From Chaetoderma sp. LZ-2023a (lineage: Eukaryota; Mollusca; Caudofoveata; Chaetodermatida; Chaetodermatidae): DNA of 64,000 nt. Both the position numbers and the translations under genes were made by a program. The stretch spans positions 48,834,485 through 48,898,484 of the forward strand of contig CM067367.1 in the NCBI GenBank assembly GCA_034401795.1, written 5' to 3'. This document shows positions 36,701-48,670 of this stretch, in pieces. How positions within the stretch are numbered: the first letter of the stretch is position 1; each line of letters starts with the position of its first letter. Under the pieces are notes generated by a model that saw only the letters and a program-made list of their open reading frames with translations, had not been told where the DNA came from and did no database searches.

Positions 36701-39700
36701 ATGACACACGGTAGCTGCCGATTCACGTGCGCTCACTGCGCTCAGGTGATGGTGGTGAGTATTTCAAGATAACTCGTTAACCCTTTAACACTTAAAATTG
36801 TTCAAGAAAATTTCAAATATGCTCAGAAAATATCAATTTTCAGACCAAGAGAAGACTATTTTTAAATATTTACCACTGGAATGACTGGCTCGGTTATCGA
36901 GCCAGTCATTCCAGTGATAGATTTTCAAAAAATAGTCTTCTCTTGGTCTACAAATGGACATTTATCAAGACCACTGTATAAGCCGTTTTGGCTGATATGG
37001 GTGTTAAAGGGTTAAGCGCGATTATTGCGGCGACGATGAGAATAGTACAATATTGATATGAAGGGTATTTTGATATCGCAAATATGATTGATGTGGAATT
37101 TCCGTCGATATTGCATGCCCAATCTCGTCAACATCATAAGATAATAGCGACACCTATATGTATAAATCTGTTTATTGGAAGCTATATGTCTACCTTCCAC
37201 ACAAATAAGCAGCTATTTCCCTTGCATACCATTCACTAACACACTACGTATCTTATAATTTTAACCCACTTAGCAAACTCAGGCGTCAACGGAGGAATCC
37301 CGTTAGCTATGCCCCGCCCATCCCTGGATAAGATCCACCCATGCCTTTCCCGTGGTGAGATCAGTCGATCCCTGTGCATTCTGAACCCAAATTTCCAGAA
37401 AGCTATGCAGGGTAATCTGTTGAATATTTTGAAACTAATTTATAGTTTCATACAAGACATACAATTCGTACACAGCACGTAGTCCGTTATCAATTACGCG
37501 GTCGTGATGAACCTAGCGACGTCATTTATGGCGTAATTACCTATGATGTCATCATACACATCATGTAGTTGATTATAACGTCATATGATTGATGAGAAAC
37601 TGAGCCATATCAAACAGATGTGGCCCGGGGGCCCTTAACCTGAAAACGTAATTTCTAGATAATTTCAGAGGCAATCGCCTCTACGTGTACGTTACATCTT
37701 TTAATATTCTATAAGAAAATTTCCATACGGAAATATATATGGCATACAAATGTTTAAAGTTATACCTTTAAATGTTCTTACATTTGAAACATGGACGCCA
37801 AAATGTGTCATCGACTCATGGTTGTTAACATTTAAATAGATATGAGGCCAGTAGGCCCTGGGTTTTTTTCAAAATAGATAACTAATGTCGAGAGATTAGA
37901 ATAACTGGCCTTTCCCATATTACAGATAAAGCACATATACATGTAGATGATGTAACTGTCTATAGCGGACACCTGGGTTTCAGGACAATGTGGTGGCGGC
38001 TTATACAGACGGGTGGTCGCAGCACCACATGTCGTAATGAACCGCCGCCATTTGGCTCGAAAAAACATATATACTCTCGCGACAGCGTTGTGCTAAATGT
38101 GCTTTGTTATGGTGATTGATGAATGATGACAACTAAAGATTACATATTTGGATACCCGTATTGATTATAATAATTGATCATTGTATTATAAGTTACTATG
38201 ACTAAAACTGTTAATTATATTATACATTAATACTTTTTATACCATTACATGGCTGGGAACTCCTGGCACATCAACGATTTAATTCCAATTATCATGACAA
38301 CAGCGACACAAAATGCTCTCTACGCTATAAACTAAAATCTGAATACTGATGTGAAAATGATCTGAATGGGCAAACTGTGGAAACGTTGTCATTCCCACAT
38401 CACCTACCTTTTGAACAGACCGACCGATTCACAAGCTCCAATAGGATAATTAGAGCGTTGGCCTAAATCCCCAATTCGGCCGCTATTTGAAGTATTCAAA
38501 TTGTTAGAATCGGGGTTGTGTTTCAATGGTATCTGTATTTATATATGTCAAATCAAACCGCCAACACTTTACAGGTATATGTACTTGCGCGCGTGTAGGG
38601 TACCAGACGATTGTATATCACTAATTTCAATGGCAATTACCCGATTTCTTCCCAACATTGGGCTATGTACCCTTATGTCAGTGACTCCATATAAGAGAGA
38701 ATATTTAGAGAATATGATCTCAAGCTCCTTACTATTTCACATAAAAATTAAAGATTCCAGTTTATCCATCAATCACATGACGTCATAATCAACTACGTGA
38801 AGTGTAGGATGACATCATAATCAAATACGTCATGAATGACAGATATTTTCGTCACGAACGCTTAATTGATGACGGACTAAACGTGTTAATAAACATTCTG
38901 TTGACTATTTTGAAATTAATTTGACTGGACACTGTTGCTGCCATAGGCATCAACAGCACCCAGTCAAATTAGTTTCAAAATAGTCAACAGCTTACTTGTA
39001 TATTTTTTCCCAAAAATTGAGATTCCGGGAGTGTAATCACTGATCGATCCCAACACAGGCGAAACGGGGTGGAGGTTAACTATTGATGGGAGGGGCATAG
39101 CTAAAACTGGCTTCCTCCATTACATTATCAAACACGTTTAGTAATATTTAAGCTGGAGCATGCTTTTAGCGGGTTCCAAATGAGATCGTACTGAATGAGG
39201 TAATAAGACCAACCGTTGTATGTTTTGAAACTTATTTGACTGCTATTGCAAATATTGCTATTTGGCAGTCAAATTAATTTCAAAATAGTCAACAAAATAT
39301 TTATCAAGCTGTAAATTCACCAACAGCTATACAATTTCATTGACGCAATGACACGTTCGAGCGAGACTCTTATCATATCCGTGGAGGATCTACGTCATTG
39401 TAGTTATTACGTCACCTAACAAGTGACGTATTTGATTATGATAACTATGAATCACAACCCGCCATTAATCTGTCAATCTAGACTACATACCACCAGCAGG
39501 CAAGTGTGTCAAACGATAGTGGTTCTTTAAAACGTGTTTTTCCCCTTTCGTAATAAGGCGGCCAAAACCGGCCTCTGTAGTGGACATGAGGATTGTCCAT
39601 TTGTCGGCCATTTTTGAAAATTTCCCACTGAAATGCCTGGCTTTAGTCTTCTCTTGGCCTGCAAATTGACATTCAATAAGGAAATATTTTTATATTCTTA

Positions 39701-40250
39701 AATAAATTAGTTAGAGTTAGACAGCTGCCACAATATTGCGATCCCAAAACAAGAGTCACATGGCACATGACTATATTGAGAGTGCACTAAACCTTTGTTT
39801 ACTGCCAGATTAAAGTTCATTAACAGAATAACACTATGAAGTCGAAAGACCAAAGAGAGAAATAAATCCTATACACTTTAAGAACTATTATGTTCAGTAG
39901 GTTGAAGCTAATTTGAATGAGAGTTCGGGCTACCTATGGCAGCAACAGGTTCCTGTCAGATTAGTTTTAACATATTCAACAGCTCTCCCGTGTGATTGTC
40001 TTACAGGTGTTGATCTAGGACTCCAGGGTTCAAATAGGTAACTATGTTTTGAAATAGTCCTGTTCGTCTTGACGCGTTCTCGATATACGACGTTACTCCT
40101 GTATACTGATACTCGTACTATAGATAAACAAACTACGTATGCAGAGGGTCTCGGATATACGCGCTAGAAAAGAAATACGGCTAAGACCTGTGGAGTATTG
40201 AGGCCAATATATAAGGTGTCGCCATTGCTATTATCGTCGCACCATTGTTG

Positions 40251-40281
<31 letters not shown>

Positions 40282-43200
40282 CTTTTTCTTATAAAGTACT
40301 AATACCATACTATCTATTTTGTGAATAAACAGAAAAACTGGATATTCTCAAAGCTCATTGATTGTACGGGTAGCCTATACAGTTCTTTGTCAAATCCCTT
40401 TTATCCTCAAGCGACTGTTATGAATGCAGTACTTTTTTTCTTATTATGAAATCGTTAAATATACATTAATTTAGTCCGTGAGGTTCTGTACACCGTGGAC
40501 CTTTATTTCGAAAGCAAGCAGACACTTTGTCAACATTTGGGCAGGTTTACAAGTTACTCTCAAAATATCTCACGGGGTAGAAATTCAAATTATTAATTTC
40601 CATCTGTCTGTTGATAGATGGATGGATGGATGGATGGATGGATTGTGGATGGGTGGGTGGGTTGGTGAATGGATGGATGGATAGAAATGGTTTATTCTCT
40701 GAACTGTACACAGTTGTGCAGATACATAATATTATAATATTTCACGGCGCTATATAAATTAAGGTTTGTGGTTTCTTAAAAGAACATTATTTTGGCAAAC
40801 ATTGTGTACTCTGGTAATTGGCCATAGCTATAATGGACCGTGCCAGTTGTAGGTATGACCCTCCCATTTTTATCTAAGCTCCACCCACACCTCGATGGTG
40901 TTGGGGTCGATCGATCTCCGAACTCCCTGACTATCAATTTCCAGAAAACAGGTAAGCTGTTGAATATTTTGAAACTACATTGACTGGGCGCTGTTGTGCC
41001 TACGGTAGCATCAGCGCCTAGTCAAATTAGTTTCAAAATATTCAACATAATGTTTACTGAATGGTAAAGACATAGAATTCGTACAACGTGCTGAGCTAGT
41101 AAACGTTAAAGACGGACTATTTCGAATCATTCATGACGTCTTGATTATGACGTCATCCTACACGTCACGTAGTTGATTATAACGTCATGTTATGGATGGA
41201 TAAATTGGAAAGGTCCCTTGAATCACATAGACTCGAATTACAGATTTTTGTACATAAACCTGTATCAATGTACATTATTGATAGCACTAATCCGTATACA
41301 GTGATCTCTTAGGTTATGTCATCAAGCCATGTGTCAGAAATCTGGAATTTGTAAGATGAGAGAAAAATATGTCAAAATTATTACGATTGTGCATTCATCG
41401 CTGAAAAAGCAAAAGGGCGGGAATTTGATGTTTGGAACATTGTTATACACGTATGGTGTATAGCATTCAACAGACAATTCCAGATTTAAACTATAAGCAT
41501 GACTTTGTAATTATTGGTTAACCACCAACATGATGCTGAGCGCTGTTACTATATAACTGCCTATGTCCATATTTATGAAAATACCAAATTTAAAACGACA
41601 TCAATTGAATATCAACACGAGTTACGCGACTGCGATGGTCGATAAGCGTAGAATTGTATGCTGTAGCCTAAATTAAAAACTCATCAGCCAATTATAGGCC
41701 TAATAATGATATAAAATTCGTTCAAAATAAGATCTTACTAAGTTCGTGTGATAAATTTGATACGAAATGTCAACTCGTGTGAGATCCTCTATATCTGTCT
41801 GTTTTCTTCACTTCCAGTTTAAGCCGAGTGGAATCGCCAGATGCCCATACTGCAGAAGAATGTAAGCTCTATCACTACTACAGCTAATACTGCTGCTGCT
41901 ACTGCTGCTGCTACTACTACTACTACTTTTTTTCTTCTTTTTTTTGGTAACGCGATCAAAGGATCGTGTGGAAAGCCTTTCTACCCAAACAAATTTACTG
42001 ACAAAGAACACTAAAATGTAGGGAAATTAATTAACACACAGTATACGTCAGTCTTATGTAGAAATAAATTCTATAAATTTAAAAATATATTTATAAACAT
42101 TATATAAATCATATTAATGCATTGCTATAAAGGCAATGAAACGGTGCTCATATAATGAAATTAATATGGACCACTTAATTTATGTTTATTACAAAATACC
42201 CTGATGCAATTACCGCGCAATACCTTTATTCCTGATGTCTGGAATAGCTAGAGCTCCTTGAAGTTTATCGTTTGTACATATTCTTTGTGAGACAAGATGT
42301 GTATTTCCTTCCCACAAAAAGTCAAACACAATTCTATTAATCTCTTGTTCAATATCTTTTGGCATATGCACCACCGAGGACACATACCATATCTGTGACA
42401 AGATTAAACTATTTAAAACTAAAGCTCGTCCAAAAAGTGTCAGGTGTCTATGACGGCACATTGTAATTGTCTTCTTTAGTTTGGCAATGACCTCTGTCCA
42501 ATTTCGAGAACCAAAGTCTTTTTTACTAAAGTGGATTCCTAGGATTTTGATTGAATTGCTTGTCCAAGTGATATCCATTGGCTGGTCAGTTCTTATTTTC
42601 CAAGGACCCAAAAATAAGCCAACAGATTTGTCTTTATTTATTTTGAGACCAGATGCTCTTTGGAAGTTTTGTAAGATGACATTCAATCTATCAAAATCAT
42701 GATCATATCCTGCAAAGACAGTGGTGTCGTCACAATATTGAGACACCTTAACAGGCTTCTCTATGCCTTGTATGCTCAGACCTTGAAAGTGGATATCTTG
42801 TCTTACTGTTGCACCTAGGGATTCCATGGCTATCACAAATAAGATTGGTGACAGAGAACAACCCTGATGAACACCATGCTCTAATGATACAGGTTGACCA
42901 ACGTAATTATTTACAATATATCTGCTGGAAATATTTCTATATAATATTTGGACCTATTTTATAAAATTTGGTCTAAATCCTAAGTGGTTCAGCGACATAA
43001 ATAAAAAATCCCATTCCAGTCGATCAAATGCCTTTTCATTGTCTAATCCGACAATTGCTCCATAAATATTATCCGTTTCCACTAGTTGAATTACGTCGCG
43101 AATCATCATTGCATTAGTTAAAAGAGATCTTCCTGGAATTGAACAAGTCTTGTCAGGACTTATTACCTCTGCCAGCACACCACCAAGCTTTAATGACAGA

Positions 43201-46200
43201 GCTCTGGATATAATTTTATAATCGACTCCAAGTAGTTAAATGGGTCTATAGTTCTTCAGATCACTGCGATCACCCTTTTTTATATTAACCGTACATATGC
43301 CTGTGACATTGTCTCGGAAAGATGGTCTCGATGAAAGATTTCTCTGACAACTTCGTGGAATGTTTTACCAATAAGATGCCAGAATGTTTGATAAAATTCT
43401 ACACAAAGCCGAATCCCCTCCTAGTGATTTGCATGCTTTCATTGTATTGAGGGATTTTGTTATTTCATCAAAACTTAAGTTCTGTTCACATATATCAACT
43501 GATGAGGGAGATAACTTATCTTGAATATTATTAAGCAGATCTTGTGCTATTTTCTCATCAATCGGTTCTGATCTGTACAGAGATTGATAGAAGTTCTGTA
43601 CAGCACTCAATATATCTGTATTGTAGCTAAGCACTTGGTGATCTACTTGTAAACTTCTAATCAATTTTTCTACACCTCTAAATCGTTCAAGGTTGCAGAA
43701 ATATTTTGTGTTTTTTTCTCCTTCTACGTACATTTGAGCTCTAGATCCTATTTTGGCGCCTTCAGCCTTTTCCTCCTCAATTGCACGTGGTTTACATTTT
43801 ATTTCATTCAGATAATCAACTAAATGAGCTGCGCCATTTGCAACCTTACGGGAAAGTAGGAATAATAGGCGCTCAAGTGCTTTCACATCCTTCCGCATTT
43901 TCCTTGCTTTTTTAATAGAAAATTGCTTGGATACGTGAACAAAGCCTAATTTTACTTCTTCCCACCATGAAATCAAATCTTCTGTATCACCCTTGTTGCG
44001 CATTTTAAAGTCCCAAAAACTGTGTACGTGACGATGGTATTCTGTATCATTTAATAAAGAACAATTAAATTTCCAAAACCCAGGACCACGTTTTATCCAG
44101 TTAGCATTGTCAATACTTATAGAAACTACACTGTGATCTGAGAAAGTTATTGGACATATGTTTGTCTGTGAAAGATTGCCTTTAAGTGATCTTTGCACAT
44201 ATATTCTATCCAAGCAAGATGTTGTTTGCCCATTAGCTGTCACCCTAGTAAAATCACAACCATCGGGTTCTACAAGCCGATAGCTATCCAGTAAATGTTC
44301 AGCATCACAAATCTGTTTTAAGCGATAATGAGTAGTGTCATTATAATTACATAATGAACGTCTATTTTTATCCTTGTCTAAGATACAATTAAAATCACCT
44401 CCCAAAATAAGAGTTTCTGAACAATCATGGATTATGGATGCAATGCTGGAGAAGAATGTAGCCCGTGGCCCATGAGATGCTGGGGCATAAATCGACATAA
44501 TATTTACTCTGGTATCAGCGACGTCACATGTGACTTTAACCCACCGACCAACAGTGTCAGTATCTGCTGAAATGATGTTTATGGACCCGAGGCATTTGGG
44601 TAAAAATAAAATAGCAACCCCTGCATTTAGCTCAGTGGCATCAGATGTAAACACTTCACCTTGGGCAAGTTGTTAAAAATTTTCGATGGCTTCAGGGCTT
44701 CGGAGCCTTGTTTCCTCAAGCAGAGCAATATCAACCCTAAGCTGCAGCAATTTTTCCAACAATAATTGGTGTTTTAAAATGTCGTTGAGGCCGCTACAAT
44801 TTAATGTACAAATAATCATAAAAATAAAGAATCTGTATATATTGGCCATTATACCTAATTAGATTTTGGTTTCTTACTTTTCTCCTGTTTGGCCCATTTG
44901 CCCATTTTAGCAGTGAAATCGGAGGTTGAGAGGTCAACAATTGTTAAATGTTGATATTTGGCAATATCAGAATCATTCCGCATATGCCTATGTCGTACAC
45001 ATTTCTGAGTAACATATGGTACTAAAATTCCTCCAGTTTCAGACCGGTAAACCACCATCTCATCAGAGCGCCGAGACTGTTGTGTTTGAACGGAAATATC
45101 AGATTCTGCTATTAAAATCGAATCATCTATATCTTCCTGTTCATTGTCATCATCACCAGAACTCAGGTCTTCTATCTGTCGTTTAAGAACCTTTGGTTGT
45201 GCTTTGGTATTTGGAAAAATACTATCAGTCTCAGTTACTGGCGTTAGTGCAAAATCTGTTTCACTTTCTCTTGATTGAGACCTGAATTTAGTCTGACCTG
45301 GGCAAAAACTAGCGAGTTCGCCATCTTGATCATCTTCCATATCAATGTCATTCTGTGATGGATTTGCACTAACATTTGATGACATTGTAACATTATGATT
45401 GGCCCCCGACACTGGTGTTTGAGATAACCTTTCTTCCAATACATCTATCAAATCTTCAGCATGAACTGACACTGGGTTGGGCAGATTGTGTACATTAGCT
45501 ACAGTAACAGATTCACTAACTTGATATTTTTCCTGTTTATTCTCATCAACATTTTGGCTGCCCACCACTAAACTATTTGTGGCCACCTTGCACTTCCATT
45601 TGTAGTGGTCCTAAACTACTCAAAGAAGCTAGACTCTGCACAGCAAACAGCCGTCAGAGAGATAAACTCAGCAACCTTATCTTCTAGGTCCAGTATCAAA
45701 ACTATGCCAACAATGATTGCGGCCCAATTCAGAGTGGGCTCTGATAATATTCACTGGACAGAGGAAATATACACCCACTGGCTGCATTGCATAGATTTAA
45801 ACTAAATTCAGGTCAAGGTCATAATCGCCCACGCTGGCTTAGGCACTAATATTGTTTACCTCACTGGCTCGCCATTAAGTGAATCAGAAAGATAACTTCT
45901 AAATTACGGACTAACCTTTGTTCCAACACCTAAACCTAAAACTGGGCTAGACGCCCTAATGGATAATGGTACATGGGAAATTGAGGAATTTAAGCGCAAA
46001 ATTAAATTAACATACTTTTTTGGTAATACTACAAGTGATTTTCTCCATTTTGTAGACAAAACGGGCTGGGAACCGAAACTGGAACTTGTTGTCCCAGCCA
46101 TCAGTGACTGTGTGAAAATCACAAAAGATCGAATAGGTGGACTAGTAGCCACATCAGATAGGCACAATTTATCTGCACAGGAAAGCCAGGCACTAAAAGG

Positions 46201-48505
46201 TTTACGCAACAATAATAATATCAACATCAAACCAGCAGATAAGGGCTCGGCTACAGTAATAATGATAAAAGATAATTACATACAGGAGGCTCTGAGACAG
46301 CAGAATAACGTTAAGCACTACAAAAAATTGGATGAAGCGATTTGGCCACACAACTATCCCATATTTAATGAAATTCTCGAGGCATTGCTAAAAAGGATAA
46401 GATCACTAAAAACAATTTAAGTACTTGTCTGCCAAATATGATTCCAAGCCACGTACATTCTACTTACTGCCTAAAATTCACAAACCGATAAGCTCTTGGA
46501 TGAATCCCGTGACACCACCAGGTAGGCCGATTATTTCAGACCGCGGCTCTGAATCATACACGATCAGCGAGTTTATCGATTATCATCTACACCCAATTGC
46601 TAATAGCCACCCGAGCTGTCTAAAAAATACTGAAGATTTCCAAGCAAAACTGGCCCAAATCAAAGTCCCACCGAATGCATTCCTAATAACTCTAGATGTA
46701 GATTCAATGTACACAAGCATTGGTATTGAATAGGGGATGAACTCGGTACAACAGGTCTTTAAGAAATACCAAGATATTCAACGTCCTGATACAGAGATCG
46801 TGTCCCTATTAGAACTTAGTCTAAAAGGCAATGATTTTGAGTTCTATGGAGATATCTACCAACAGATTAGTGGTTGCGCCCAGGGCACACGTTTTAGCCC
46901 AAGTTTCGCAAATATCTACATGGCAGAATGGGCAGACGCAGCCCTTAAAAGTGCAATAAACCCCTCTTAACTTTAACATGTATGTGGATGATATCTTCTT
47001 ACTTTGGCCACACTCTAAAGACGACGCCACAGAATTCTTAGTCACTCTAAATAGTCATGATCCCAATATCAAACTTAAGGCAGATATTAGTGATAGCTCA
47101 GTTGACTTCTTAGACCTAACGGTCTACAAAGGCACTAAATTCAATGCCTCCAGTTATATAGATCATAAGGTTTATGCCCACAGATTCACATTAGTTACTC
47201 CACAAAACATCTTTTCACCCTCCACACACTTTCGAAGGACTAGTAAAATCACAAATCATTCGATTTCATAGGAACTCTAGCGATAGAGAAAGTCTAATTC
47301 AGCATGTTCAACCTTATTTCATGCACTGGAAACAAAAGGCTACTCCATTCGCCAACTTCGGAAAACCAAGTCGGACACCTTACAGAAGATAACATATAAA
47401 CAATATAACCCAACAGATCACGCCACCACTAAGATTAGCCACAACCAACCCGTCCCTAGGAGGGGACACGCCATGAAATGTGGAAAAACTAGGTGTAAAT
47501 TAGACAAATTTCTCCCGAACCAAGATAGCTTTACTAGCTTCCAAACAAAAAAGCAAGTTTCAAATTCAATCATACCTGGATTGCGACACAGAAAATGTAA
47601 TTTACTTACTATCATGCAGGCTGTGTCAAAAACAACATGTAGGGCAAACAAAAGGTCCATTCAGTGTGCGTGCCACTCGGCATATATCCAACACGCACCT
47701 GAATGAGGACAATAGTGTAGCTGAGCATTGCAATCTGCCAGACCATCTTATCCACCGTGATTTGAAAATCTTACCAATTGAACAGACGAGAATTTTAGAT
47801 ACAGATGAAGAAACGGAAAAATTCCGATTTCTTAGAGAATCATTCTGGATTAAATGTCAGCAGGCAAAATGGCATTGGGGCCTAAATGCAGACGCCGGCC
47901 TAACAGAGACAAGGGGGATAATCCATTTTGGCATAAAATACAATAGGAAAAATGGTGAAATTGCGAAAATTTTCAAAGAGGAATATTGTACATTACAAAC
48001 CAAATTACGTGAACCCTTTGGGTCCAAACGCTTTACTGCCTTTAAGAAAAACTCTAATCTCCGAAGCCTCCTAGTGAAAGCAAAACTATGTATATGTAAA
48101 GAACAATAATTGAAATACAGTGGAACCTGTCTATTGTGGCCACTTTGAGCACAGTCAAAGAGAAGTCGCTAAAGAAATCTGTTCATTTAGTATTTTCAAT
48201 TAATACAGTTGGTGGCTTTTGAGACTACATAGTGGTGGCCCTTCAAGACAAGTGGTGGTACAACCGCTCATCTTCGCGATCCACCACACTCTGGTCCCAC
48301 AGGCAGGTGACAGCTATAGACAGGCTGGACTGTAGACAGAAGAAAACTATAGTGTTGCGCTAAATATAAACTATATAACATACAGTATATTAGAACAAAG
48401 CTAATATAAGCGATTATTGAGACAAAATCAACAAACTCTCAAGTAATAAAATAAACAAGAAAATTTTCACTTTTGAAAAACTGAGCCAGTGCGTTCTCAA
48501 TATTA

Positions 48506-48589
<84 letters not shown>

Positions 48590-48623
48590 AACTACAACTA
48601 CTACTACTACTACTACTACTACA

Positions 48624-48670
<47 letters not shown>

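Larger units (their letters stand above)
42183..45608 (-). mobile_element. Tx1/L1-type LINE, antisense in intron 3
   Basis: Two-ORF layout in minus orientation: an ORF1-like frame, then an ORF2 with an APE-type endonuclease and an L1-group RT. ORF1 remains open at the upstream edge (45608), so the 5' end is cut off there, exactly where the Penelope-like remnant begins. The 3' end near 42183 is approximate and no clear poly(A) tail is visible. Confidence 0.85.

Noticed and set aside
37070-37170. Segment reading like HQHxxx..ATPI of the first TMEM55 ribbon
   Set aside because: The needed cysteines and splice sites are absent, so the resemblance is chance.
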